From assembly GCF_015291725.1 (NCBI RefSeq), contig NZ_CP030038.1, positions 4,763,001 through 4,827,000 on the forward strand: a stretch of DNA of 64,000 nt. Reading direction: 5' to 3'. This DNA comes from Bradyrhizobium sp. CCBAU 51765. GTDB taxonomy: Bacteria > Pseudomonadota > Alphaproteobacteria > Rhizobiales > Xanthobacteraceae. Under the pieces are notes generated by a model. That model made no database searches. It was not told the origin of the DNA and saw only the letters and a program-made list of their open reading frames with translations. A program made the translations under genes and the position numbers. Position 1 is the stretch's first letter. Every line of letters starts with the position of its first letter. Below are positions 40,184-49,642 of the stretch, piece by piece.

Positions 40184-40954
40184 ATGGAAATGCTCAACAA
40201 CCACTGCGGCGTGACGCGCGATGCGCGCGGCGTCGTTCATGTCGCGATCTGCAACGCCGGCCCGCTCAACATTCTCGGCTCGCCCGTCACCGAGGCCGTG
40301 CGCGAAGGCCTCCAGCAGATCGCGTCCGACCGCAGCATTCGGGTCGTGGTGCTGCGCGGCCAGAGCGAGAAGAGCATGATCGGCGGCGCGGACATCAAGG
40401 AGATGGCCAAGCTCGACCAGAAATCCGCCGAAACCTTCATCAGCCGCCTGCGCGATCTCTGCGAGGCGGTGCGCCAATTCCCTGCCCCGGTGATCGCGCG
40501 GATGCCCGGCTGGTGTCTCGGCGGCGGGCTCGAAGTGGCGGCGGCCTGCGACTTCCGCATTGCCGCGCATGATGCGCATTTCGGCATGCCGGAGGTGCGC
40601 GTCGGCATCCCCTCGGTGATCCATGCCGCTCTCTTGCCGCGCCTGATCGGCTGGGCCCGCGCGCGCTGGCTGGTGATGACGGCGGAGAACATCGACGCCC
40701 CGACCGCGCTGGCCTGGGGACTGATCGACAAGGTCGCGCCGGAGGGCGAACTCGATGCCGTGATCGAGCACACCGTGAAGGCGCTGCTCGAATGCGGCCC
40801 CGAGGCGCTGCGATCGCAGAAGGCACTGCTGCGGCAATGGGAGGAACTGCCGCTGACGGAGTCGGTGAATTTGAGCGTCAAGGTATTCGGCGAGTCGTTT
40901 TTGACGGACGAGCCGACACGGCTGATGGGCGCGTTTGTGAACCGGAAGCGGTAA
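40184..40954 (+). CDS. Enoyl-CoA hydratase (crotonase family)
   Basis: A 256-residue crotonase. Both catalytic glutamates of true hydratases are present, Glu117 (GGGLEVAA) and Glu137 (MPEVRVG), with the same 20-residue spacing as Glu144/Glu164 in rat crotonase. The oxyanion loop is MIGGADIKEM. It hydrates 2-enoyl-CoA to 3-hydroxyacyl-CoA. It could supply the missing methacrylyl-CoA hydration step of the valine operon nearby, though it is a separate transcription unit. Confidence 0.92.
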   Translation: MEMLNNHCGVTRDARGVVHVAICNAGPLNILGSPVTEAVREGLQQIASDRSIRVVVLRGQSEKSMIGGADIKEMAKLDQKSAETFISRLRDLCEAVRQFPAPVIARMPGWCLGGGLEVAAACDFRIAAHDAHFGMPEVRVGIPSVIHAALLPRLIGWARARWLVMTAENIDAPTALAWGLIDKVAPEGELDAVIEHTVKALLECGPEALRSQKALLRQWEELPLTESVNLSVKVFGESFLTDEPTRLMGAFVNRKR

Positions 40955-40989
40955 AAGCTGGAAAGCGCCAAGCGCATTCGAAAGACAGT

Positions 40990-41110
40990 GTCATGCCCCG
41001 CCTAGCGCGCAATTGCGCACGGGGGCGGGGCATCCAGTACGCCGCGGCTTCTCGGTTCTGGCCGCACCGCCTCTGGAATACTGGATCGCCCGCCTTCGCG
41101 GGCGATGACA
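40990..41110. repeat. Intergenic repeat, 'TCATGCCCCGCC...GGGCGATGACAG' type
   Basis: Contains several nested hairpins: CCCCGCC...GGGCGGGG, CATCCAGTACGC against GGAATACTGGATCG, and CGCCCGC...GCGGGCG, bounded by CAGTGTCATG and ATGACAGTG. It lies between the crotonase and thiolase genes. This mosaic form is distinct from the other families in the window. Confidence 0.7.
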
Positions 41111-41231
41111 GTGTGCGGTGAGCAAATCTCATCCGAGCCACGACATTTTCTCATCCCCGGCGCGGTTGCATTTTTTGCGTCGCATCATATGATGACCGTA
41201 ATCTTACCCGCCATCGCAGGGAGTTCTCGTC

Positions 41232-42428
41232 ATGGCCGAAGCCGCCGATCCCGTCGTCATCGTCTCCGCCGCCCGCACCCCGCTCGGCCGCTTCATGGGC
41301 GAATTGTCGCCGCTGGCCGCCCACAAGCTCGGATCGCACGTGATCGGCGCGGCGCTGGAGCGCGCCAAGCTCACCCCCGAAAAGATCGACGAGGTCTTCA
41401 TGGGCTGCGTGCTTCCGGCCGGACAAGGCCAGGCACCGGCGCGCCAGGCGGCGCGTGGCGCGGGTCTGCCCGATGCCACCGGCGCCACCACGGTGAACAA
41501 GGTCTGCGGCTCCGGCATGAAGGCGACCATGCTGGCGCACGACATCATCCGCGCGGGCTCGGCCGAGATCGTCGTCTCCGGCGGCATGGAGAGCATGAGC
41601 AACGCGCCGTATCTGCTCGCCAAGGCGCGCGGCGGCTATCGCGTCGGCCATGACCGCATCATCGACCACATGATGATGGACGGGCTCGAGGACGCCTACG
41701 AGACCGGCCGCTCGATGGGTGATTTCGGCGAGGCCACGGCTGAGGCCTATCAGTTCACCCGCAAGGACCAGGACGCCTATGCCATGGAGACGCTCAGCCG
41801 CGCCCGCAAGGCCGTCGAGGGCGGCGCGTTCAAGGCGGAGATCGCGCCGATCACGCTGACCGAGAAGGCCGGCCCGCGCGTCATCGCCAATGACGAGCAT
41901 CCGCTGAAGGTCGATCCCGCCAAGATTCCCGGATTGAAGCCGGCGTTCCGCGCCAACGGCACCATCACGCCGGCGGCCTCCTCCGCCAATGCCGACGGCG
42001 CCGCTGCGCTCGTGCTGACGAAGCGCTCGCTCGCCGATCGGGGCGGCCTGCCTGTTCTTGCCGAGATCAAGGGCCATGCGACTCACAGCCAGGAGCCGCA
42101 ATGGTTCACCACGGCGCCGATTCCGGCGATCCGCAAGCTGCTCGACAAGGTCGGCTGGGCTGCCTCCGATGTCGACCTGTTCGAGATCAACGAGGCGTTC
42201 GCCGTGGTCGCGATGGCTGCGCAACGCGATCTCGGCATTCCCCGCGAAAAGCTCAACATCAACGGCGGCGCCTGTGCGCTCGGACACCCGATCGGCGCCA
42301 CCGGCGCGCGGCTGATCGTGACGCTGCTGCATGCGCTCGAAGCGCAGAACCTCAGACGCGGGATCGCCGCGCTCTGCATCGGCGGCGGCGAAGCCACGGC
42401 CATCGCAGTGGAGCGTCCGGCGCACTAG
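41232..42428 (+). CDS. Acetyl-CoA C-acyltransferase (thiolase)
   Basis: A 398-residue biosynthetic-type thiolase. The acyl-accepting nucleophile is Cys92 (NKVCGSGMKA), the acid/base pair is His352 (GHPIGATGAR) and Cys382 (LCIGGGEA). It condenses or cleaves acetyl-CoA / acetoacetyl-CoA, feeding PHB synthesis or beta-oxidation. GGGAG lies upstream of the ATG. No phaB or phaC is adjacent. Confidence 0.95.
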   Translation: MAEAADPVVIVSAARTPLGRFMGELSPLAAHKLGSHVIGAALERAKLTPEKIDEVFMGCVLPAGQGQAPARQAARGAGLPDATGATTVNKVCGSGMKATMLAHDIIRAGSAEIVVSGGMESMSNAPYLLAKARGGYRVGHDRIIDHMMMDGLEDAYETGRSMGDFGEATAEAYQFTRKDQDAYAMETLSRARKAVEGGAFKAEIAPITLTEKAGPRVIANDEHPLKVDPAKIPGLKPAFRANGTITPAASSANADGAAALVLTKRSLADRGGLPVLAEIKGHATHSQEPQWFTTAPIPAIRKLLDKVGWAASDVDLFEINEAFAVVAMAAQRDLGIPREKLNINGGACALGHPIGATGARLIVTLLHALEAQNLRRGIAALCIGGGEATAIAVERPAH

Positions 42429-42543
42429 CCGTCCGCAATGGCCGAAATCAAGGGAAGTCTGTCATTTCAGACTTTCCTCGCCTGTGCCAGAATGTAACGA
42501 TGACGCGGGTCTCCCGGGGCTCGCAAACCAAGATTGAGGCCCA

Positions 42544-43833
42544 ATGATCTCGAACTGGCTCGCGGCAGCGCTTTCCCGCCGCAACATTCACTACGGCTGG
42601 GTGATGGTCGGCGTGACCTTCCTCGCCGCGCTGATCAGCGCTGGCACGGTCGGCGCCCCCGGCGTGTTCATCGTGCCGCTGCAGAAGGAGTTCGGCTGGA
42701 GCACGGCGGAGATCTCCTCCGCACTGTCGATCCGCTTCATCCTGTTCGGGCTGATGGCCCCGTTTGCGGCCGCCCTGCTCAACCGCTACGGCCTGCGCAA
42801 CGTGACGCTGGTCGCGCAGCTGATCGTGGTCTCGGCGCTCGTGCTCTCGCTGGGTATGACCGAGGTCTGGCAGCTCATCGCGCTGTGGGGCGTGGTGATC
42901 GGGATCGGCACGGGCATGACCGCCCTGGTGCTCGGCGCGACGATTGCCACGCGCTGGTTCGCAGCAAGACGCGGCCTCGTCGTCGGCATCATGACCGCGA
43001 GCGTCGCCACCGGCCAGCTCGTGTTCCTGCCGCTGCTGGCAAGCCTCACCGACCATTACGGCTGGCGGCTCGCACTCGGCTTCGTCTGCATCGCGCTCGG
43101 CGTGTCCGCGGTCGCCGTGCTGCTGGTGATGCGCGACCGGCCGGGCGACGTCGGCCTGCGCCCGTTCGGCGATGAAGGTACCGAGCCCCTGCCCGCCCCG
43201 CCGGTCAGCCACGGCACGATCACCGGCGTTGCGCTGGGCACGTTGCGCGATGCCTCGAAATCGACGGCGTTCTGGATCCTGTTCGCGACCTTCTTCGTCT
43301 GCGGCGCTTCGACCAACGGCCTCGTCCAGGTGCACCTGATCCCGATGTGCCTCGATTTCGGCATCCCGCAGGTTCAGGCCGCGAGCCTGCTGGCCGCGAT
43401 GGGCATCTTCGACTTCTTCGGCACCATCATGTCGGGCTGGCTGTCGGACCGCTACGACAATCGCTGGCTCCTGTTCTGGTACTACGGCCTGCGCGGGCTC
43501 TCGCTGATCTTCCTGCCCTTCAGCGACTTCTCGTTCTACGGCCTCTCCGTCTTCGCGATGTTTTATGGTCTCGACTGGATCGCCACAGTGCCGCCGACCG
43601 TGCGGATCACCGCGCAGAAGTTCGGACCGGAGCGCGCCAATCTGGTGTTCGGCTGGATCTTCGCCGGCCATCAGCTCGGCGCGGGCGCCGCAGCGTTCGG
43701 TGCCGGCTTCTCGCGGACGGTGTATGAGAGCTACCTGCCTGCGTTCTTCATTGCCGGCGCGCTGTGCGTGTTCGCCGCGCTGATCGTGCTGGCGCTGTCG
43801 CGGCAGCCCAGGCCGCAGCCCGCGATGGCGTAG
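42544..43833 (+). CDS. MFS transporter, monocarboxylate/oxalate-formate antiporter-like
   Basis: A 429-residue carrier with about 12 hydrophobic helices. NIHYGWVMVGVTFLAALISA at the N-terminus and GPGVFIVPLQKEFGWS-like sequence (APGVFIVPLQKEFGWSTAEI) resemble the monocarboxylate/OFA group. Such proteins usually move small organic acids. It follows the thiolase gene by 115 bases, so co-transcription is possible but unproven. Confidence 0.9.
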   Translation: MISNWLAAALSRRNIHYGWVMVGVTFLAALISAGTVGAPGVFIVPLQKEFGWSTAEISSALSIRFILFGLMAPFAAALLNRYGLRNVTLVAQLIVVSALVLSLGMTEVWQLIALWGVVIGIGTGMTALVLGATIATRWFAARRGLVVGIMTASVATGQLVFLPLLASLTDHYGWRLALGFVCIALGVSAVAVLLVMRDRPGDVGLRPFGDEGTEPLPAPPVSHGTITGVALGTLRDASKSTAFWILFATFFVCGASTNGLVQVHLIPMCLDFGIPQVQAASLLAAMGIFDFFGTIMSGWLSDRYDNRWLLFWYYGLRGLSLIFLPFSDFSFYGLSVFAMFYGLDWIATVPPTVRITAQKFGPERANLVFGWIFAGHQLGAGAAAFGAGFSRTVYESYLPAFFIAGALCVFAALIVLALSRQPRPQPAMA

Positions 43834-43847
43834 TATCCGATCGTGCT

Positions 43848-43874
43848 GGTGACGCCGAATACGGCGGCGTCACC
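43848..43874. terminator. Hairpin between convergent genes
   Basis: GGTGACGCCG (43848-43857) pairs with CGGCGTCACC (43865-43874) over a 7-base loop, 15 bases after the MFS stop. There is no T tract, so it may be a factor-assisted or bidirectional stop. Confidence 0.45.
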
Positions 43875-43970
43875 AATCCGCTCGAGCCGGTGAACCCCTC
43901 GAGCACCCGGCGCGCCGAAACGAAGAGCGGTTGCCGTGTATGGAAGATTGTGACGGCACGAGGATCGGCG

Positions 43971-44465
43971 TCACTTCGAATCCTTGTTCAATTCGATTGC
44001 GACCTCCGACATCCAGGACCCCGGCGCCTCCATCAGGAAGGATTGACGATTGCTCTTGGTCTGGATCGTCACCAGCGCGGCCACCGTGTTTCCCTCGATT
44101 CGCGCCTCGATCAGGCCGTCCTTGTTCGTGCCGTAGACCTTGCCGCCCTGTCGATATTCGCTCTCGAACCAGTTGCCGGAAAGCTCCGTCCCGCTCTGCT
44201 CGATGTTCGCGGACAGGACCATCTTGTACGCATCGCTTGCGCAGCGCAGATCGAGTGTCAGCGACCGTCCCGGCCTGGTGACATTGTATGCCACTTTGCA
44301 GCGGACCTTCTCACGCGGACCATCCGACGGCTTCATCGTACCGATACCCGACCATGCGCCGGCCAGGCTGTCGAACACCGGCTCTGCGCACAGCGGGCTG
44401 ATGCCGATAAGAACGAGGCAGGCCGCGCCGATGCCGATGCGCGCCGCCGGAAACTTCAATATCAT
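43971..44465 (-). CDS. Secreted hypothetical protein
   Basis: A 164-residue protein with a signal peptide (about residues 8-26, ending PLCAEP). The mature part begins DSLAGAWSGIGTMKPSDGPR and consists of alternating polar/hydrophobic strands (VRCKVAYNV, SLTLDLRCAS, TELSGNWFE), suggesting a small lipocalin-like beta-barrel in the periplasm. The pair of Cys in RCK and LRC could form a disulfide. Function unknown. It stands alone, divergent from the FAD-dehydrogenase gene. Confidence 0.75.
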   Translation of the reverse strand: MILKFPAARIGIGAACLVLIGISPLCAEPVFDSLAGAWSGIGTMKPSDGPREKVRCKVAYNVTRPGRSLTLDLRCASDAYKMVLSANIEQSGTELSGNWFESEYRQGGKVYGTNKDGLIEARIEGNTVAALVTIQTKSNRQSFLMEAPGSWMSEVAIELNKDSK

Positions 44466-44620
44466 TCTGCCGATCCTGATTTGTAAAGTCTGGGCGCGTC
44501 CTAAGCCCCAACAGCCGCGGGATGTTGACGAAGCTGTTTAGAAATGTTGCAAAGATTGCCTGAACGTTGCCGGGATCGGCACATCGAGTACACGCCAAGA
44601 TGTACCCCAGGGGAAACAAA

Positions 44621-46090
44621 ATGCCGGCTCCGTCGTCCGCACCCATCATCCCGACCACTCCTGTGACCGCCGAGATGCGCGATGCGTTGCGCGCGATCGT
44701 CGGCGAGAAGGGATTTATCGAGGACGAGCACGGCAAGCAGCCGTTCGTGACGGATTGGCGGGGACTCCTGGTCGGCGGGGCCGGCGCCGTCGTTCGTCCC
44801 GGCAGCACCGAAGAAGTGTCGAAAGTGGTCAGGCTTTGCCACGCGCACGGCGTCGCGATCGTGCCGCAGGGCGGCAACACCGGCCTGATGGGTGGGGCCA
44901 CGCCCTGGCCGGCGCACACCGGCATCGTGCTGTCGCTCGGCCGCATGAATCGCGTGCTGGATGTCGACCCCGTCGGCTATTCGATGACGGTCGAGGCGGG
45001 CTGCGTGCTGCAGACGCTGCAGGAGACCGCCAGCAAGCACGACAGGTTCCTGCCGCTCAGCCTCGGCGCCCAGGGCTCGTGCATGATCGGCGGCAATCTC
45101 TCGACCAACGCCGGCGGCGTGCAGGTGCTGCGCTACGGCAACGCCCGCAATCTCGTGCTGGGACTCGAAGTCGTCCTGCCCAGCGGTGACGTCTGGGACG
45201 GATTGCGTGCGCTCAAGAAGGACAATACGGGCTACGACCTCAAGCACCTGTTCATGGGCGCCGAAGGCACGCTGGGCATCATCACCAAGGCCGTGCTCAA
45301 GCTGTGGCCGGCGCCAAAGGACGTCAGCACCGCGTGGCTGGCGATCCGGGATCCACGCGCGGCGCTGGAGATCCTGTCCGAAGCCCATAGCGCCTCCGAG
45401 GACAATGTCGGCTCCTGCGAGCTGATGAGCCGCGCCGCCATCGACATGGTGCTGCGCCACATTCCCGGCACCCAGGATCCGCTCAAGGCGGACACGCCAT
45501 GGTATCTCCTGCTCGAATGGTCGTCTGCGCGCCCACGCCGGGATGGGACCGAGGGCATGTCCGAGAAGCTGGAGCAATTCCTTGCCGACCAGCTCGAGGC
45601 CGGCCGCGTGCTCGACGCCGCGATCGCTCATACGGTCGGCCAGTCGCGCAACATGTGGCGGATCCGGGAGGGTGTGGCCGAGGCCTCCCGGGCCGAAGGT
45701 CCGGGACTGAGCTACGACGTGTCGGTGGCGATCTCCAGGATCCCGGACTTCATCGACAAGGGGACCAGGGCCGTGATCGACATCCTCCCGACCATCCGCC
45801 CCTACCCCCTGGGTCACATCGGCGACGGCAATCTGCATTTCTCGTTCATGGGGCCGGTCGGCATGGATCAGCAGACACTGACCCAATACAAGGGCGCCAT
45901 CACGCGGGCCGTGAACGACCTCATCACGTCCATGGGCGGATCGATCTCGGCGGAGCACGGCATCGGCATCGACAAGCTCGACGAGCTCAGTCACTACCGG
46001 TCGAAGACCGAGCTCGACATCATGCGCACCATCAAGCGCGCGCTCGATCCGCAGAACATCATGAACCCGGGCAAGGTTCTGCGCCTGTGA
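44621..46090 (+). CDS. FAD-binding oxidoreductase, D-2-hydroxyglutarate/D-lactate dehydrogenase family
   Basis: A 489-residue flavoenzyme of the VAO/GlcD family. The FAD-binding core has VVPQGGNTGLMGGATP-like sequence (IVPQGGNTGLMGG), SLGAQGSCMIGGNLSTNAGG and GAEGTLGIIT. The C-terminal half carries the metal/substrate motif GHIGDGNLHFSF, SAEHGIG and MNPGKVL. It oxidises a D-2-hydroxyacid to a 2-oxoacid; 2-hydroxyglutarate, malate or lactate are candidates. The ATG at 44621 has GGGGAAA upstream. A diverged, truncated copy lies at 49201. Confidence 0.93.
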   Translation: MPAPSSAPIIPTTPVTAEMRDALRAIVGEKGFIEDEHGKQPFVTDWRGLLVGGAGAVVRPGSTEEVSKVVRLCHAHGVAIVPQGGNTGLMGGATPWPAHTGIVLSLGRMNRVLDVDPVGYSMTVEAGCVLQTLQETASKHDRFLPLSLGAQGSCMIGGNLSTNAGGVQVLRYGNARNLVLGLEVVLPSGDVWDGLRALKKDNTGYDLKHLFMGAEGTLGIITKAVLKLWPAPKDVSTAWLAIRDPRAALEILSEAHSASEDNVGSCELMSRAAIDMVLRHIPGTQDPLKADTPWYLLLEWSSARPRRDGTEGMSEKLEQFLADQLEAGRVLDAAIAHTVGQSRNMWRIREGVAEASRAEGPGLSYDVSVAISRIPDFIDKGTRAVIDILPTIRPYPLGHIGDGNLHFSFMGPVGMDQQTLTQYKGAITRAVNDLITSMGGSISAEHGIGIDKLDELSHYRSKTELDIMRTIKRALDPQNIMNPGKVLRL

Positions 46091-46097
46091 CTGTCGA

Positions 46098-46751
46098 TCA
46101 ACAGGTCTTCTTCTGCAAATGCTCGACGCAGGTGCAGGTCTTGGTCGCCGGATATTTCACGTCGTAATAGGGAAAGCTCGAGGTGGCCGGGCTGTTGGTC
46201 GAGCAGCGGGGGAACAGATAGTAGCTGTCGGACAGCTTCACTGTGCCGGCGATGGTGAAGCCGAGGTTGGGCGCATAATCATAGGTCACCTCGCTCAGCA
46301 CGAGCGAGATGTTGGCGTTGGTGGTACCGCTCGGCCCCGTGAACTTCGACAAGGTCATCGGGGTACCCTTCTGTCTCGCGCCCGTCGAGCTGGTCGACGT
46401 GCTCCATTGCACCGTCGCATTGCCGTTGCTGTCGGTCGACACGCCCGAAACCGTGATCGTCATCAAGGAGGTGCTGCCGCTCTTGGTCGGATAGGGAGCC
46501 ATGATGGCGCTCGCAGCCGCGAGAATGCCGTCCATCTGAGACGAGGTGACGGCCGTGTTCTGCGTGACCATGTCGGCAACACTGTGCGCGGTCGCGCTGA
46601 CCTTGACGTTCATGGCAAGCCCGTTGCCGAGCTCGACGCCGCCGACATAGAGCACCAGCATGAACGGCACCACAATGGCGAACTCCGTCGCTGCAACGGC
46701 GCGGTCATCGGCCAACAGGTGCCGGGCGCGAGATGACAGGGCGGAGATCAT
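46098..46751 (-). CDS. TadE-like pilus assembly protein (third gene of orphan Tad trio)
   Basis: A 217-residue protein with the TadE/G N-terminus: basic residues, then DRAVAATEFAIVVPFMLVLY leading into one transmembrane helix (about 17-40). The exported remainder is Ser/Thr/Gly-rich and ends with a Cys-containing tail (CTCVEHLQKKTC). These proteins are pseudopilin-like parts of tight-adherence pilus machines. Its ATG overlaps the stop of the preceding TadE-like gene by one base (TGATG). The longer open frame upstream overlaps that gene and was rejected. Confidence 0.85.
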   Translation of the reverse strand: MISALSSRARHLLADDRAVAATEFAIVVPFMLVLYVGGVELGNGLAMNVKVSATAHSVADMVTQNTAVTSSQMDGILAAASAIMAPYPTKSGSTSLMTITVSGVSTDSNGNATVQWSTSTSSTGARQKGTPMTLSKFTGPSGTTNANISLVLSEVTYDYAPNLGFTIAGTVKLSDSYYLFPRCSTNSPATSSFPYYDVKYPATKTCTCVEHLQKKTC

Positions 46752-47308
46752 CAGGAGCCTCCTGGCTCGTTCTGGAACGCGGCGGACGACATGATCAGCC
46801 GGTTGCCGTTGCTGAGGTTCGAGAGATTGAAGCCGAGCGGCCCGAGCACGACCGGCCAGACATACATGACGCGGAGCACGACGATATCGCCGGTATCGCC
46901 GGGGTCGTATTGCCAGGTATTGGTGACCTTGCCCGAACTGTCGAAGGTCAGGGTCGGCATTCCCGTGTTCGCGGACGTCCACGAGGTCGCCACCTGCATG
47001 TCGACCATGAGGCCGCTGCAATTGAACAGGATCACGATCTGCTCGCAGACCTTCTGCTTGAACGCCGCCTGCGTCATCTGGGCGGATTGAACCTGTCCGG
47101 TCATGACGAGGCGCGCCGACTGGCGCACGATGGTTTCGAGCGTCTGCTGGGCGAAGAAAACGAGGAACGTCTGGATCAGCGCAATGATGAGCGCGAGGAA
47201 CGGCGCAGCGACCAGCGCGAATTCCACAGCCGTCGCGCCTCTCTTGTCCCGAGCGAAGGCGGCACAGCGATTGCGGCGTCTCATGGTCGTTGCGGCGGGG
47301 CCCGTCAT
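46751..47308 (-). CDS. TadE/TadG-family pseudopilin-like protein
   Basis: A 185-residue protein: a basic N-terminus, DKRGATAVEFALVAAPFLAL (the TadE signature with conserved Glu) and a single helix to about residue 52, followed by an exported domain with Cys residues (KVCEQIVILFNCSG). It lies 9 bases downstream of the vWA gene and overlaps the next TadE-like gene. A start at 47284 is also possible. Localisation is inner membrane with a periplasmic domain. Confidence 0.88.
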   Translation of the reverse strand: MTGPAATTMRRRNRCAAFARDKRGATAVEFALVAAPFLALIIALIQTFLVFFAQQTLETIVRQSARLVMTGQVQSAQMTQAAFKQKVCEQIVILFNCSGLMVDMQVATSWTSANTGMPTLTFDSSGKVTNTWQYDPGDTGDIVVLRVMYVWPVVLGPLGFNLSNLSNGNRLIMSSAAFQNEPGGS

Positions 47309-47317
47309 GGCTCTTCT

Positions 47318-48745
47318 CTACTTCACGAGGCTGGCCGTGCTGGATGCGACCTTGAGGAACAGGTTGGTCAGCGCCTCGGAAATGTCGCCGCCAGTCTGAA
47401 CACTCGCGTACAGACCGGGCGAGGCGCATGATTGCAGCCGTTGCGCGATCGTGCCCGTCGATGAGGACGGATTATTGAATTGCGCGATACGGCTGTTGTA
47501 CCAGCTGTCGGTCGGCAATTGCAGATACTCGGTGTAGAGCACCGCGATGCGAATGCCGCGGTTCTTGATCGTCGTGCAGATCGTCGTATTGAGCGGCTGC
47601 TGGCATCGCACGGTCGTGCTGCTACCCGTCGGGAGCGGATAGGTGGCGGCCGCGTCGCAGGTACCGGGCTTGGGCATCAGCTTGTCTTCGACGCCGTCGG
47701 TAACGAGGAAGACCACCTCCTGCGGTGTATCGTTCGCCTGGTTGGTCCCGGTGCCGGGATTGGGCATGATGGTGTTGACTCCCGTGAGCCCGCCCGAGAT
47801 ATCCGTGCCGTAGTCGGTCGTGTAGACGCAGTTGCCACTGCTGTTGACAATGATGCAGTTCTGGTGGTCGACCTTCATCAGCTGAATGTTGGCGATCTTC
47901 GTGGCGGCGGTGTCCGGGGTGGTCAGCGTTTGAATCGTGTTGAGGGCGTAGTCGAAGGTATAGATGGCGGCTTTGTACGTCGTATTGTTGAGCGCGGCCA
48001 TGCACTGCATCACGCCTCCCGACACACTCGACTGCGGGCACGTCCAGGGCCCCTTCAGCAACTGTGTAACGGCATTCTGCACGAGGTCGATGCGCAGCGT
48101 GATGTTGTTGTTGCGCGCGATGGTGAGGTTATCCTTAGTCGACGAGGTGGCGCCGCTGTCTTTCTGAGGGTTCGTCTCATGACAGGCGAACGCGCAGTTC
48201 TTCGAACCGCTAGGCTGATTCTTCGTGGCCGTAATCATGTTGTTGATGTCGGTCTGAGTCGCTGCGATCGCCATCGACGGAGAGTCATCCAACAACAGGT
48301 AGAAGTTCATGTTGGGCGCGCTGGACGCCCGCGCCGTGGCGGATCCGTTGACCTGCCAGGTCTGCTTGCCGAGAACACCGGGGAAATTGTTGATGGACTG
48401 CGCGGTGTAGGACACCGTGATCGTGCGGGCGAGACCGGTATCAGTGACGGTGACAGTCGGCGTCGGGACCGAAGACAGGCCGGGAAGATTCGCCTTCGCT
48501 GCGAAGACCGCTTCCGCGGTCGCCTTGACGACGGCGGTGTCGGTCTGCGTCAACATCGCCGGCCGCACGGCTGCGATCGCGGCGGCGTCGGCGGCGGCGT
48601 TCAACTGCTCGCGCTTACGCAAAGCCAATGTGTAGTCGAGCGTCATGCCCAAAAGAAAGATGGTCGGAACCATCATGAGCGCGAAGATGATGGCGACGTT
48701 GGCCTTCCGATCACTCCCGAAACGGAGCACTGCGCGGCGGAGCAT
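47318..48745 (-). CDS. TadG-like protein with von Willebrand factor A domain
   Basis: A 475-residue protein beginning with a TadG-type segment (KANVAIIFALMMVPTIFLLG, about 14-33) and a membrane-proximal helix with ALRKREQLNAAADAAAIAAV. A vWA domain follows with the metal-ion-dependent adhesion site DDSPS (FYLLLDDSPSM, near 153-157) and VVFLVTDGVEDK. It is likely anchored in the inner membrane and exported, part of a Tad-type surface or secretion apparatus. It is the first gene of a three-gene unit; no other tad/cpa genes are in the window. Confidence 0.9.
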   Translation of the reverse strand: MLRRAVLRFGSDRKANVAIIFALMMVPTIFLLGMTLDYTLALRKREQLNAAADAAAIAAVRPAMLTQTDTAVVKATAEAVFAAKANLPGLSSVPTPTVTVTDTGLARTITVSYTAQSINNFPGVLGKQTWQVNGSATARASSAPNMNFYLLLDDSPSMAIAATQTDINNMITATKNQPSGSKNCAFACHETNPQKDSGATSSTKDNLTIARNNNITLRIDLVQNAVTQLLKGPWTCPQSSVSGGVMQCMAALNNTTYKAAIYTFDYALNTIQTLTTPDTAATKIANIQLMKVDHQNCIIVNSSGNCVYTTDYGTDISGGLTGVNTIMPNPGTGTNQANDTPQEVVFLVTDGVEDKLMPKPGTCDAAATYPLPTGSSTTVRCQQPLNTTICTTIKNRGIRIAVLYTEYLQLPTDSWYNSRIAQFNNPSSSTGTIAQRLQSCASPGLYASVQTGGDISEALTNLFLKVASSTASLVK

Positions 48746-49200
48746 GACCTACATCCTGATTGCCGTCGTTACGGCAAAAAACTTCCCTGAAATCTCGTGA
48801 TGGGAGAGGCCGCAGCATTGCTGCGATCGCCCCCACATCGCGGGCTGCAATATGGATTTGGCCTTCTTAATCAACACTTACGGGCGATCGACAAACATGG
48901 ACCGCAACAAAGTGCGATGTATCGTATTGAGAAAGCATCATTAACGTGGCTTAAACGCGATTGCAGAGATCGACGGTTAACGGGATCATGCGCAAGGTGC
49001 CGGCGGGTACACGACGTGCACCGGCAGACGAAGAGCGCGTCAAGCGCGCCTGGCGCGGGCGGCGGCTCAAACGAGACCGCCGAAAACGCCCCCTAGAACA
49101 GCTGTCGATGCAAAAAACGCCCTGCTTGCCGGGCTTTCCGGGCCAAGAACCCTATTGCCGTTAGAATCCACGGCGCAAACGTGGAAAATACCCTAGGCAA
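48746..49200. other. Intergenic region upstream of the TadG operon
   Basis: 455 bases with no supported gene. It is more AT-rich than its surroundings in 48850-48990. It must carry the TadG promoter on the minus strand. I could not find a convincing promoter, terminator or repeat; open frames here have Arg-rich shadow-like composition. Confidence 0.5.
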
Positions 49201-49560
49201 ATGCCGGCTGCCGGTCCGCCCGAACTCATCATTCCAACCGCTCCGCGAACCGCCCGAATGCGCGATTCACCGCGCGCGATCATCGGGCAGAAGGGCCTGA
49301 TCGAGGACGAGCATGGTAAACAGCCGTTCGTAACGGATTGGCGGGGATTGCTGGTCGGCGGTGCCGGCGCCGCCGTTCGTCCCGGCAGTACCGAGGACGT
49401 GTCGAACGTGGTCCGGCCCTGCCATGAGCACGGCGTCGCGGTCGTACCACAGGGTGGCAACACCGGGGTCACGCCCTGGCCTACGCACACCGGCATCGTG
49501 CTGTCGCTGGGCCGCATGAACCGCGTGCTGGATGTCGACCCCGTCGGCTACGCGATGACG
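49201..49560 (+). pseudogene. Truncated, diverged copy of the FAD-binding oxidoreductase at 44621
   Basis: The first 120 codons match the N-terminus of the 44621 gene closely (KQPFVTDWRGLLVGGAGAAV, LSLGRMNRVLDVDPVGYAMT) with mostly silent base changes, so it evolved under selection for some time after duplication or was acquired. An in-frame loss of four codons removes LMGG from the FAD-binding GGNTGLMGG loop. After 49560 similarity stops abruptly and an unrelated frame runs to 49671. The product would lack most of the FAD domain and the whole catalytic domain. Confidence 0.85.
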
Positions 49561-49642
49561 CGCCAAGAATTGGTGCAGCGTGGAAGGGCCGCAAAGATGT
49601 TGCGACCCTCCGTGGTTTTGTCGAGCGTGGTGTTAGCTGTCC

